From assembly GCA_963575745.1 (NCBI GenBank), contig CAUYUJ010014260.1:522976-586975 (forward strand): 64,000 nucleotides of DNA, in the 5' to 3' direction. Under the pieces are notes generated by a model. The model made no database searches. It saw only the letters and a list, made by a program, of their open reading frames with translations, and was not told the DNA's origin. Made by a program: the position numbers and the translations under genes. Position 1 is the stretch's first letter; each line of letters starts with the position of its first letter. Positions 17,701 through 25,886 of the stretch are shown piece by piece. This DNA is from Prorocentrum cordatum. Lineage: Eukaryota; Sar; Dinophyceae; Prorocentrales; Prorocentraceae.

Positions 17701-20240
17701 CCAAGGGTGCCGACATCGGAACCCGGTACTCGTAGAGGTCGTTCACCAGCCTGGGGTCCTCCATCATCCTCCGACGAAGCTCCCTTCCTGGGAAGAGTCT
17801 CCCGCGCCTGTTCAGAGCGAAGAATTTGTCCATGAGGGTCTGTATCCACATCAGTCCGGCATGCAGCAGCCTGATCCACTGGATCTTGACCCTCTCTGAG
17901 ATGTCCGAGTCTGGGCGGCTCCGCATCGACTTGAGGCGGATCTCGCGGTGAGCTCGGTAGTTGCGTCTGGCTCGAAGTTTGAGCCGAAACAGCTACGGGG
18001 TTGAAGTCGTAGCGGGAGTCGTGGTTGGAGGAAGGCATCGAAGGTTTCGAACTGCTGGAGTCGGTATGCAGGCTCCCGGGATCTCTCTGAGGTGCTGGGG
18101 CTCCTGTGGTGCCGTTTCTCTCCTTCTGAGGCCTAGAGGGATCCTTCCAAGAGAGCACGTCCTTTTTTTCAGTCGGGGCTCGGAAGGCGTCCGAGCCAAG
18201 GCCGGCTGGCAAGGTGCGCGAGCTGGGAGAGAAGCTGCTCTCTGTCCCGCGCCAGTCGTTGATGTAGATCCCCCGGTGGTTCTTCCCGATCCGGCGGAGC
18301 TCAGTCTCACAGTCCAACTTCTTCAGAAGAAGAAGATCCTTCTCGTAGTCCAGCACCGCGCCGAACTGCTCGAGAAACCCGCCTGGCAAAAGTGGAGGCA
18401 GGTCCTCCTCGGTCACCACGAACTCGACGGTCCCGCTCTTGCCGCCGATGGAGATGGGCACAACGGCGACTCCGACCAGCGTGGCCGATCCGCCGATGCC
18501 CCGAGGTGTCTGGACGCTCTTCTCGATCCAGTTGATCCGCAGGCCTCGTCGCTGCAGATCTCCCTCGAGCTCCTTCAAAGCCCGGCGACCTATGATCGCC
18601 TGGGAGGCGCCGCTGTCCACGATGATCAGGCCGCCCTCGAGAATCAGCAGCGAGAGCTCCGTGGTCTCCGAGCTGATGATCTCCCTGAGGGTCGCCAGCA
18701 CCTCCCTGCCCAGGACCGTGATGCCGTCGAGGTTGAAGTCCTGGTCGTCGCTCGCGCCAATCGCCGCGAACGTGAATGCCTCGATCTCGGCCCCTCCAGA
18801 CCGAGGTTTGCCTTTGCCATCTCGCTCTCTGGGACGGTGAGGATTCTTGCACTCTTTGTGCCAGTGCCCTACTTCTCCACAGTTGCCGCACTTCGTGATC
18901 AGCTTCAGCTGTGACGGGGTGAGCCGGCGCTTCTTCTTCCAGAAGCCTCGATCCCGCTTGAGCGCCGTCTTCAGCTGCTGGTTCTCCTTCCACGTCTTCT
19001 TGGTCTTTCCGATCTGCGCCAAAGTCTCGACCACCTCTGGCTCCGCGAGGCTCTTCTCTGAGAGCTCGACGAGCACCATGGCCTCGTCCTCGGAGTCGAG
19101 CTCGTCGGCCCAGTACGACCACTCGTAGATCGGCTCCTCGACAGGCCCAGACTCTGCCCGATGGGGCTCGAAAGGTGGCGGCGCCTCCTCCGACCCCATG
19201 CTCAGAAGCGATGACTGCTTGCCGTCGCTCCAGATCTTCCCTCCAGTGTCCAGCTTGGGCAGTGCCCAGAGGATGTCCTCGCCCAGCATCGAGCCCTTCG
19301 TCAGGCTCTTGAGGTTCTGCCTGCCCTGCTCGTTGAGACGAGCTCCTTGCATCAGCAGCATGCCTTGGATCTTCTGCGGGATCTCCATCCCGATGCTCTT
19401 CGCCTTGTCGAATTGACGTCGGCGTCGCTCCGCGAAGGCGTGCAGGTCCTCGTCCTTCTTCCTCTCCGTGTCCTGCATGGCCTCACTGCCTGTCCGGTAG
19501 AGGTCGTCGTCCTCGCGCTCGCCGGACTTGAAGCCCATCCTCCTCAGTATGATCTCTACCGTCAGCTCGCTGTCTGGGATGTCCTTGAGAGTCGTCCTGA
19601 TCTCCCAGGGCAAAATCTCCAGCAGCCTGTCTGCTGCCTGTACCTCGCTCAGGTGCAGGCTGTCCTTCCAACGCTTCACGTACTGCTTCCACAGCCTGAA
19701 TCTCTCCCAGCCTGGCCAGGATGGTGCTGGCCTGGGTTGGGTCCACTGGCCCTGCCACCAGCCGCGGTCGTGCTGCCATGGGCTGCCTTGACTGCTCCAA
19801 CTCTGCCACGAGTTGTCTTGATCCCAGGCATGTTGTCGCCCGGGTCTGCTCTTCCATCCGTCGTCCTGATCCCAGGACTGTCGCTGCTCGGATCCGTCTC
19901 TCCACTCCTTCCAAGTGTCTGATGCCCTCATGGATGGTGGTGTGAGCTTGTCATCTTCTGCCCGCGCATCCTTCGCTCTCCATTCTTCTCGCCACGGATC
20001 CTGTTCCGTCCAGGGGTCGTCTACTACGCTCCAGCCCGCCTCGTGAGATGGAGCCGCGCTCTGATCTTGACCGGCGAGCCCCTGGAGGTTGGGTGCGCTC
20101 TCAGGTGGCGCCGAGGCCGGAGATGTCCCTGTGCCCAGCCGTATCATCTGAGCCACCCTGCCCGCGATCTTATCGATGTCTGCATCTGTAAGCCCTTCCT
20201 TGCCGCCTGCTGAGGCGGCTGCGCTCGAGTGGCTCATCAC
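11769..20240 (-). CDS. Ty1/copia Gag-Pol polyprotein with embedded methyltransferase-like domain
   Basis: 2823 aa in one frame, about twice a typical copia polyprotein. Seen: gag-like helical region ~180-330 (GWERFRLWKQYVKRW...); CCHC zinc knuckle ~450-465 (CGNCGEVGHWHKEC); aspartic protease DSGAS (D542); a long spacer; methyltransferase-like domain ~1225-1430 (EVFSPPR, LSPPCTEF with C1295, FALEQP); integrase HHCC zinc site ~1507-1550, then catalytic Asp (GVDLFF), Asp (VSDGGKEF) and Glu (GKTERAG); a Pro/Ser-rich linker; RT ~2280-2545 with D in SIVDCKNAF and EVDDL (D2441); RNase H from SFTLSDAAG (~2590). It would copy and insert the element through virus-like particles. Residues ~750-1052 read as Arg/Gly/His-rich shadow sequence, whereas another frame there looks like protein (see 17084-17992), so the full-length product may need frameshifting or may be defective. 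Start: first Met, 132 bp inside the 5' LTR. Confidence 0.88.
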   Translation of the reverse strand: MMSHSSAAASAGGKEGLTDADIDKIAGRVAQMIRLGTGTSPASAPPESAPNLQGLAGQDQSAAPSHEAGWSVVDDPWTEQDPWREEWRAKDARAEDDKLTPPSMRASDTWKEWRDGSEQRQSWDQDDGWKSRPGRQHAWDQDNSWQSWSSQGSPWQHDRGWWQGQWTQPRPAPSWPGWERFRLWKQYVKRWKDSLHLSEVQAADRLLEILPWEIRTTLKDIPDSELTVEIILRRMGFKSGEREDDDLYRTGSEAMQDTERKKDEDLHAFAERRRRQFDKAKSIGMEIPQKIQGMLLMQGARLNEQGRQNLKSLTKGSMLGEDILWALPKLDTGGKIWSDGKQSSLLSMGSEEAPPPFEPHRAESGPVEEPIYEWSYWADELDSEDEAMVLVELSEKSLAEPEVVETLAQIGKTKKTWKENQQLKTALKRDRGFWKKKRRLTPSQLKLITKCGNCGEVGHWHKECKNPHRPRERDGKGKPRSGGAEIEAFTFAAIGASDDQDFNLDGITVLGREVLATLREIISSETTELSLLILEGGLIIVDSGASQAIIGRRALKELEGDLQRRGLRINWIEKSVQTPRGIGGSATLVGVAVVPISIGGKSGTVEFVVTEEDLPPLLPGGFLEQFGAVLDYEKDLLLLKKLDCETELRRIGKNHRGIYINDWRGTESSFSPSSRTLPAGLGSDAFRAPTEKKDVLSWKDPSRPQKERNGTTGAPAPQRDPGSLHTDSSSSKPSMPSSNHDSRYDFNPVAVSAQTSSQTQLPSSPRDPPQVDAEPPRLGHLREGQDPVDQAAACRTDVDTDPHGQILRSEQARETLPRKGASSEDDGGPQAGERPLRVPGSDVGTLGRRGGALDAMCASPQVVRDLLQPARELGAVQQVQGEDVLSRDRVPRGRPPTDDGIRDEEAQAAATARCQATELGRFGVAGGHSPGSESTRGVGAERREHLVELQPGASTSVGIGDGARSIGSSGRGNDGIHGADGSSATRAICDALAHGGHDAADGTRTPSSKRECGLQHAGIANRTATDDHRDISKPRVHHGGGGPGGHRHEGQLRESGVLRLLGDKSRQECWLRIPTSRSLHREASVALEQARASGQCYRVDQEVLEKNEGPLPSSSSCHNPSSISAWQCESDDGRCRLRASISTSTSQGSSYFVEDGSTGAGSYYVVPLQSYLSITTLRGSEQFHDSDDTLANLTGLDNYTHQFRVDQRSRRRLRQGLRGLGRVSGSNSWGYEFVEVFSPPRTAKVSSQLGSRGSPTGGSLDLSTGWDFRRADHRELGKQLIKKWRPWLVFLSPPCTEFATINAVNDERRDPVVMARAREGALDLWAYSMEIIELQISGGRKFALEQPATATSWALPSTQRLLELPGVSRITFDMCRFGLSVRPGTISKKPTTVASNDCEVYKALLGKRCAGDHRHLVLEGGGLPRRAACYPSKFCRAIAHAVHRSAELQQLRTDESFPSGVPASRRQERPTQSQVEGPEQDNSEDEEEEDEQQQQQDCPLTQEQIRQVEKAHINLGHPTKRDLLRILRCAHARPEILRYVQHHFVCQSCESAGKSIPQRKAAVARTFSFNKLIGVDLFFVTYQRREYTFLNAVCLGTSLQWVGLVGPGRCSQPAAVWKAFSRGWIRHYGPPEVLVSDGGKEFEAEFSRHLEQQGVFQHTTDADSPWQNGKTERAGQWLKERLQRFVDDTILEGPDDLELAACELAAWRNRFLNRGGYSPLQLVFGQNPRAPQELLSEDPLDHIGLHDLEEPSADLDSAAAAFRHQHEIRSRARQLAMEGDARRKLQHALGSAWHRDRTYRPGDWVYIWRRAPKTGRKQYGLQRDRWVGPGAVIFHHGTTVWVCVRSRLWKCSCEQIRPATQSESLGAELIQTTCYRDVLDEQLAKGISGGALDVAQEGPPPPEATMAPISSEGNASPVTVAPAGSNEASGHQGDPQDSNMGTNNIEAPRVPTPAPDSSTHPTPAPTPAIADTVAQVADGPPAPPPGLGPPTQAAGARPRPRLVWAPGPVTRLIPVPEHEESAPAPADPAGALGQGSAGSAAAGPQREPAAEPTPPVSQTGSTPAGSETGSQAVATAGGSRASSRRPSLSEDDPELKRARLDPDTLRSATGGAPTDEQLRGSGLPTPMELLPRAEGRVRTQIQEFENWRSQRGSAAASSQAEPQGAGSETPMDETGFSALEGYCEVLDSWFEDSGWSGDIETYMNGRKDLIFEHSEDSAGQWSLLSSRGGEVKLKDLSAQQLEEFRRSDEAEWGVLNKPSVLRILSKEESTRVLRTRPERVLSSRMVRRWKAQEGTFSAPKAKSRWCVHGFADPDTENLVTYSPTPQSEAMMLFGLVLLGHGMDQSIVDCKNAFSQSRRLRRAGGPIYVAPCEGLTGIHVPDGCLIELHVAVYGLDDAPWEWHATITSYLRDLGFKKLLMEPCYWTLREQGALKGQVLIEVDDLWLGTVASHTKWLADPLKARFTFGKWRGDEAEFAGRRIRKEAHRIRLDQEKYILEEIHPIVLEKGRRSKRHESLSRSEFEQLRSGIYRINWVAKETRPEVAGTASILANKLEQAVVEDIVVFNRAVQMLRDTASQYLTIWRHDLSQVVSFTLSDAAGIGTDSPIQCAWAVGVADPQLAAGLTSKVTILSWRSSKMRRAANSSLAGEANSLCQSLGESDWIQLLLRDACFGDVPTADWRQHAGPYVSVLRDNCELHRPLPGVHATDAKSIFDCLSKNCAGRKEDRRTSVDLAIARDSFTQRGSCVKWFPHLLNPTDVMTKADVSKGSDAMGHMIRRGTLTLSDAESERAHLLAGGEKGRRSREASRRYLQDRERRLEESGRQ
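15950..16570 (-). other. C5-DNA-methyltransferase-like domain inside the copia polyprotein
   Basis: Polyprotein residues ~1225-1430. VEVFSPPR followed by SLDLSTGWDFRRADHRE resembles the SAM-binding first strand and its acidic partner. WLVFLSPPCTEFATIN has the Pro-Cys of motif IV (C1295, the candidate nucleophile). KFALEQP stands where motif VI (ENV) would be, and ITFDMCRFGL...KKPTTVASN resembles motif VIII onward. Family knowledge: capture of cytosine methyltransferases by dinoflagellate retrotransposons has been reported. Here the match is partial (EQP rather than ENV, no clear target-recognition domain), so activity is uncertain. Confidence 0.55.
17084..17992 (-). CDS. Overlapping second-frame ORF within the copia polyprotein, zinc-ribbon-like
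   Basis: Open from a stop at 17993 to TGA at 17084, first Met at 17926 (280 aa from there). Unlike the polyprotein frame across the same DNA, it has balanced composition: a basic helical start (RLKLRARRNYRAHREIRLK), then IQWIRLLHAGLMWIQTLMDK, a NQHGNWEQCSKCK motif (Cys-x2-Cys after a Trp) and a Ser/Pro/Thr-rich tail. I infer that this was, or is, the true reading of the Gag-Pol spacer, reached by a one-base frame change near 17990 and left near 17086. Alternatives are two compensating indels, programmed frameshifting both ways, or a separately translated protein. Confidence 0.55.
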   Translation of the reverse strand: MFRLKLRARRNYRAHREIRLKSMRSRPDSDISERVKIQWIRLLHAGLMWIQTLMDKFFALNRRGRLFPGRELRRRMMEDPRLVNDLYEYRVPMSAPLADGAVPWTLCVHRPRWFVTSYNQHGNWEQCSKCKVRTSYREIGYRGDGHRQMTASEMRRLRQQLPRDVKPLSSAGSASQEGTAQAPSRRAASAPNDENTWSSFNQEPPPPWASEMVRGLSAAVAEAMTASTGPMAAALREQSVTLSHMVATMQQMAPEPPAASGSADSSTPASPTGPPPTTTGTSPNLGFTMVEEAPADTDMRGS

Positions 20241-20353
20241 CCGTCTTCAGTACTTGCACCCTCGTTGGTCGCCCTCGCCCTGCCGCAGATCTGTGAACCG
20301 TCCTCCAGCTGCGCGCCCGCCCTGGGCCTCGCCACCGGAAGTCGTTCGGTGAA

Positions 20354-20370
20354 CCACGCTCCGCCTACCA
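20354..20370 (-). other. Primer binding site of the copia element
   Basis: One base inside the 5' LTR the element strand reads TGGTAGGCGGAGCGTGG. TGG is the complement of a tRNA 3' CCA end, and TGGTA-type sites are common in copia elements. The priming tRNA cannot be named; its 3' end would read CCGCCTACCA. Confidence 0.6.
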
Positions 20371-20371
20371 C

Positions 20372-20559
20372 TGTGGGCACGACGGGTTCAGGCGGCCATC
20401 GCAAGATATACTGAATGGGATGCTTTTGCACTCACTGCGCACAGAACAGCTTGAGCCAAAGCGTCAGTCACGGCGCGGCTGTGCACATGCAAGCAAACAA
20501 CAGACACAGATGCAGAGAGCACAGATAGTCAGGACGAGAGGGAGCTATATGATTCCACA
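20372..20559 (-). repeat. 5' LTR of the copia element
   Basis: 188 bp, identical as read to 11570-11757. It should carry the promoter; no classical TATA box is evident beyond a TATATC stretch, in keeping with divergent dinoflagellate promoters. Confidence 0.9.
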
Positions 20560-22310
20560 CTCCTCCTCCTCATCATCATCATCTTCTTCTTCCTCCTCCT
20601 CCTCTTCCTCCTCCTCCTCCCCTATATACGCAACTGCCCTTCTCCGACTGCGCATGCAACGACGGGCTTCTTTTTGGAATTCCGGGTCGGCTATGACTCG
20701 CCTCCACGGCTATAACAAGAAGCCTCGGTTTTGGCGGCGCGTGCACCAAGACAGGGCTAACGCAGCGGTGCGCCGCTGGCTGCTCGGAAGGAGGCCCGCG
20801 CTCGGCCCGCACTGTGATCCCTCATCAAGTCATCGGTTCGCTAAGTGGGAACGCGTGGCAGCCCCAGTAGCGAGCCGTGCCCCCATTTTTTCTTATGTCA
20901 TGGCATGGCGCTTGGGACTGGGCGGGGCCCGCTGACTCGCTAGACCTGGCTAGCAGTCCTCCCCCTACGTTCTACTCCTTCAGCTGCTCCTTGTTCTTAT
21001 GCTGCTCCTCCTCCTGCTCCGCCTCATCCTCCTCTCCGAGTCCTCCCATTCCCTCTCCCCTGCTGATGCTGCTGCTGCTGCTGCTGCGGCTGCTGCTGCT
21101 GCTCTTGCTCCTGATCCCAACGTTCTTCGTCCCCCCACCATTTCATGCTTGTCGTCCTCTTGCTTATTCGTGCTCCTCTTCCTCCTCCTCATCGTCCTCT
21201 TCCTCCTCCTCGTCCTCTTCCTCCTCCTCCTCCTCCTCCTCCTCCTCCTCCTCCTCCTCCTCCTCCTCTTCCTCCTGCTCCTCTTCCTCCTTCTCCTCTT
21301 CCTCCTTCTCCTCCTCTTCCTCTTCCTCCTCTTCCTCTTCCTTCTCCTCCTCCTCATTCTCCTCCTCCTTCTCCTTCTCCTCCTTTTCCTCCTGCTCCTC
21401 CTCTTCTTCCTCCTACCTCTTCCGCCATCCCCTCTTCCCTTTCTCCATGCTCCTCCCTCATGCTCGCTCTCTTCCACCTTCTCCTCCCTCGTCATCCCCC
21501 TGCTTCTCCATGTTTTCCCATTTCTTACCCCGATGTTCCTTCTCGTCCTCGTTTTCTGTGGCTCCTCCTCCTCCTCCTCCTCCTCCTCCTCCTCCTCCTC
21601 CTCTCCTCCCGTACCCCCCCCCCCCCCTACTCGTCGCCCTGCCCCCGTGGAGGACAGGGAGAGAGGCAAGCGGGAGCGAGGGGGGGGGCGGACAACACTT
21701 GGCCCTGGACTGGACTTGACCCTGGACTCCTTAGACGGGGCCCATGGACACACGATTGAATACAAGCGAATCCCAAGCTTACCCATACTTCCACACATTT
21801 CCTTGGTTTTCGTCTTCATCCCCCACTTCCCATACTTTCCCGCATTTTCCGGGGATCCGGCGATTTAAGTATGTCTGTGATGTTTGTTTCCCCCTCCTGA
21901 CTCCTCCCAGGGCCCAGCCTGGCAAACTCCGCTGGAGCACAAAAAACATCGCGCACCTTGAACCTCAAAGATCAAACCCCAGGCATCCGACGATGTGATG
22001 TTCCAAATGCGCGGCCTCAGAACTCCTCCTCCCTCCCCCTCCTCCCCCTCCCTCCTCCTCCTCCCTCCTCCCTCCTCCTACTCCTCCTTCTCCTCCTTCT
22101 CCCTCTCCTCCTCCTCCTCCTCCTCCTCCTCCTCCTCCTCCTCCTCCTCCTCCTCCTCCTCCTCCTCCTCCTCGCCCTCCCCAGATCCGTTTTCGATGGC
22201 CCCGGGATCCGACAACCGCCCCCATGGACCGAAATCGACAAGAAACATAGCCTGGCTGAAGACCCAACCATGTGCAGTTGTGAGCAACGCAGCTGTGAGT
22301 ATCGCCTCTG
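20560..22310. repeat. CTC/TCC and CTG microsatellite-rich stretch
   Basis: Pyrimidine arrays at ~20560-20626, 21175-21420, 21560-21606 and 22023-22176, and a CTG run at ~21063-21105, separated by short GC-rich unique pieces. Poly-Ser, Leu, Pro, Arg and Glu frames come from the repeats. No gene seen. Confidence 0.75.
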
Positions 22311-22920
22311 GTGGAGCTCCCTATAAAGCCACGACACGTGTGAGTGATGAGCCGAAGTGGGTGGGGCGGACGCTGGGGCCTTCGGTGGCGCCCCCTATGG
22401 GGCTGCGATTCGTGCGACGAGTGTGCCGAAATAGGCGGCGCGGGCGTATGCGAACACCGCTACTGGGGCCTTCGGTGGAGCTCCCTATAAGGGCGCGAAG
22501 CGTGCGAGGGATGTACCGAAATCAGCGCGGTGGGAGCATGCGAACGCCGCCACTGGGGCCTTCGGTGGAGCTCCCTATGGGGCCACGAAGCGTGTGAAGG
22601 GTGTGCCGACACGGGTGCGGTGGGCGCATGCGAACGCCGGCACTGGGGCCGTCGGTGGAGCTCCCTGTGGGGCCACGAAGCGTGTGAGAGGTGTGCCGAC
22701 ATGGGTGCGGTGGGCGCATGCGAATGCAGCCACGCGGTGGGCGCATGCGAACACAGCCACTGGGGCCTTCTGTGGAGCTCCCTGTGGGGCCACGAAACGT
22801 GTGCGGAGCGTGCCAACATGGCCGGGAGGAGGGGGAGGAGCAGGAGGGGCGGCGGGAAGAAGGAACGCGGGGCGCTGTCTCTTCAGAACGAAGACCCAGC
22901 ACCACACACTGGCTTGGAGA
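22310..22920 (-). repeat. ~90-bp minisatellite, inverted copy of 10260-11140
   Basis: Reverse-complement units of the array at 10.4-11.1 kb: GGCCTTCGGTGGAGCTCCCT followed by GGGGCCACGAAGCGTGTG recurs at about 22314, 22380, 22474, 22568, 22662 and 22775. After the array, CGCGGGGCGCTGTCTCTTC (22868-22886) matches the inverted leader of the first array. The two arrays bracket the retrotransposon. Confidence 0.8.
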
Positions 22921-22984
22921 AGCCCGATTGGCAAGCCCATGCCGTCGGAAATCTGGGACCCCAACTCGCGACACGGGGTCCACG

Positions 22985-23470
22985 GAAGTCCCGACCTCCT
23001 CCTCCTCCTCCTCCTCCTCCTCCTCCTCCTCCTCCTCCTCCTCCTCCTCCTCCTCCTCCTCCTCCTCCTCCTCCTCCTCCTCTCGCCCCGAGTCGCTCTG
23101 TCGGCGGTCCCGGGGCCCCGCGAGGGCACCTGGAGACCCAAATCCCGCCGTCGTGCTGCCCTCTGCTGACCAGAGCTTCAAGGCGACTCCAGCCCAGCGG
23201 TGGCGACGAGGGCCAGAGACCCCGGAAGGTGGAGAAAAAAAGAAGAGGATAGCGGTATGGGTATACCTCCTCCTCCGTGGCGCGCCAGCGGCCGACAGCC
23301 CCTCGCGGCCCCTTGCGCTCCTCCCTCCTCCTCCTCCTCCTCCCCCTCCTCCTCCTCCCTCCTCCTCCTCCTCCCTCCTCCCTCCTCCTCCTCCTCCTCC
23401 TCCTCCTCCTCCTCCTCCTCCTCCTCCTCCTCCTCCTCCTCCTCCTCTCCTCCTCTCCTCCCGTAACCCC
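22985..23470 (+). repeat. Two CTC microsatellites
   Basis: Near-pure (CTC)n at ~22995-23083 and ~23310-23460, separated by GC-rich sequence. No gene. Confidence 0.85.
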
Positions 23471-23730
23471 CCCTCCTCCTCCTCCTCCGAGGCTCGAACG
23501 CGCCGCTGTCGGGGCGGGCGGCGCGCGCGTGCCCGCGGGCCTCCCGGGCCCCCAGCGCCACTCCGCGCGCGGGGCCCGCGAGGAGCCGCGGGACGGACGG
23601 CGCAGGGGCCTCCGCCTCGGCCCCCGCGCCGCTCCTCGTGGCGGGAGGGCGCGCGCCAGCCGTCGCCTGGTCAACTCCTCGTTCTCGGCACCCCCTCCTG
23701 CTCATCGTGCTCCTCGTCCTCCTCTTCCCG
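23471..23730. other. GC-rich spacer, no gene seen
   Basis: Very GC-rich sequence between microsatellites. Frames are open on both strands and Arg/Pro/Gly-rich, with no domain. Confidence 0.4.
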
Positions 23731-24260
23731 AACTTCGCCCTCCCTCTCGTCGTCGTCGTCGACGTCGTCGTCGTCCTCCTCCTCCTCCTCCTGCACCCGT
23801 TGCTCCTCCTCCTCTTCCTCCTCCTCCTCCTCCTCCTCCTCCTAATGCTCCTCCTCCTCCTAATGCTCCTCCTCCGAACCCCCTCACCATCAACCACCAC
23901 CACCACCAGCCCCATCATCACCACCATCATCATAAGCAGCATCATCATCAGCATCATCATCACCACCAGTATCATAATCAGCATCATCATCATCATCATC
24001 ATCATCAGCATCATCATCATCACCATCATCATCATGTTCATCAACATCATCAACAAGAGCATCATCGTCATTATCAACACCATCACCAAACTCATTAGCA
24101 CTAACAACATCAACATCAACATCAACATCAACGTCATCAACATCACTACCACCATCACCATCATCATCATCATCATCAACAACAACAACAGCATCATCAT
24201 CATGGTCATCATCTTCATCATTATCCGCGTAATCCGCGTGATCTTCGCGATCCTCCTTCG
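23731..24260 (+). repeat. GTC/CTC then CAT/CAA trinucleotide microsatellite
   Basis: GTCGTC to CTCCTC (~23748-23878), then (CAT)n and (CAA)n with CAC/CAG interruptions (~23895-24235). The plus frame gives a His-rich and the minus frame an Asp-rich peptide; both are repeat products. Confidence 0.85.
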
Positions 24261-24599
24261 CCTCCTCATCCTCCGCCTCGACTTTCCAATATTCCCCATG
24301 TTCCTTGTCCATTGTGATCACTTCTCCAACCCTTCTCCTCGTCCTCCTTCCACTTCTCCTCCTGCTCCCGATGCTTATTCCCCTCACGTTACACTTCGTT
24401 CGACCAAAGGGTTACCGGGTCGTACAGAAATCCCGATCCGGCGACAACTTCCCAGCCTATCAGTGTCCCACTTTCTGATCTGTGTATCCTCCCTGCTCCC
24501 TCCGACCACTACATTCAACTGATTGCCCCCCCATACATACAAAAAACGACTGCTTCATTGCTCACAATCAATATCGCGCCTCCTCACCCGTCCGCCTCC

Positions 24600-25200
24600 T
24601 CCCTCCTCCATCTCATACCCAGACTCACAGCGCAAGCTCAAATTCAGATGCACCCATGTTCAGACCACTCACACTCAGACCCGTGCTCAGATCCACTCAG
24701 AATCCGACCATCATGCTCAGACTCACGTACGTCACTCACGCACTGATTCCTCATTCTGTCATGTGGCACCACAGTCGCGAGTAAATATGCACGGGACTCA
24801 TCCACACTAATTCCAGCCAACGTTGTGGATGAAAAGGTTTGCGAGGAGACGGGCAGCGGAAAGGGAATACTTAAACCAGTCTGTGTGCAAGGGGCCAGAC
24901 TGAAGCACTCTCACACACACGCACACTCATACCCGGGCATCGAGACGCACTCAGGCTCGCACTCACTCAGACAGACTCACACTCATACGCAGACTCAGTC
25001 ATACTCAGGAACAAAGCATACTCAGAACCACGCACACTCAGACACGCTACCACACAGGCTCACTCAGACTCAAACTCGCTCATACTGAGATCAATGGCAC
25101 TCGTACTCACCCACTCACCGATTCATTCATATGAACGCGCACTCGTAACCTGACTTGCTCATACGCAGACTCACTCACACTCGGGCTCTGTCGTAGCCAA
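24600..25200 (+). repeat. Degenerate ACTCAG/ACTCAC tandem repeat
   Basis: Loose repetition of CAGACTCACACTCA motifs, densest at 24900-25090. No gene seen across 24260-25350. Confidence 0.6.
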
Positions 25201-25359
25201 TCTCACTCGTACACCATCTCGGATGCTCATGGCCATCCCGCTGTACCAAGTATTGTACTTGGGACTCCCATTGGGTGTGTCGACCAACCGCGGGCCCGTT
25301 CGCGGAAAGAGTGTTGGGACCTCTTAAGCAGAATCCCGTCTAGACGCATAAGGAGGTGC

Positions 25360-25505
25360 GGTCGGGATGCAAGGGCCTTGGAAGGCCATGTTGACGTTTT
25401 CCTAGCGGAACTGGCCAGCGAAAACTGCCAAGGACGGGCCGAAAGGGCAAGAATGTAACTGTTACTTTGGAGAGTCGTCTGGTACTGTTATGCGTTCTGA
25501 CTGTA
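25360..25505 (+). repeat. Dispersed GGATGCAAGGG repeat, copy 2
   Basis: Shares GGATGCAAGGGCCTTGGA and the TTATGCGTTCTGACTGTA end with copy 1 at 7555-7715. The stretch 25506-25886 after it holds nothing recognisable. Confidence 0.45.
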
Positions 25506-25886
25506 GCTGTGTCCGGGGAAAGGTCCACGCGTTTGTTTTCAGAGCCCCAAGCATGGCACGTTCACCCCCAAAGGGACGGTACCGCCTTCGGCGTGTTCCA
25601 CATGAGCTTTGCGCGCACAGGGCGTCGGGATCTCGCAAGCATAACTACTGCTTCTGAGGCGAGGGCGGAGACGCTTATGATTTGTTGTTATTCCCCTCTG
25701 TCTGTTTGACCGCGAACGCCGACCTGTCCGCGCCTCACTGCGCTTGGCAAGGAAGAGCCCGCAAATCCTTATCGGGGAGCAATGGCAAACAAACCCGCAA
25801 CCCGTTGGCACGATCCTCCATCGTGAGCCCCTAGAAATCATCGTCGGGCGCCCAGGCACTGCAGACGGGTGGTACCCGTCTGGCTT

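Larger units (their letters stand above)
11570..20559 (-). mobile_element. Complete Ty1/copia LTR retrotransposon, 8990 bp
   Basis: Two 188-bp LTRs (11570-11757 and 20372-20559) read base for base the same and have TG...CA ends. The flanks CTCCT (11565-11569) and CTCCT (20560-20564) form a 5-bp target-site duplication, though inside a CTC microsatellite where it could match by chance. A PBS and a PPT sit just inside the LTRs. The coding order is gag, protease, (methyltransferase-like), integrase, RT, RNase H; integrase before RT defines the copia superfamily. Identical LTRs and one uninterrupted frame point to a recent, possibly still active insertion. Confidence 0.9.

Noticed and set aside
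20980-24299. Poly-Ser, Leu, Pro, Arg and Glu ORFs at 20.9-24.3 kb
   Set aside because: All derive from CTC and CAT microsatellites; both strands are open in the same place.
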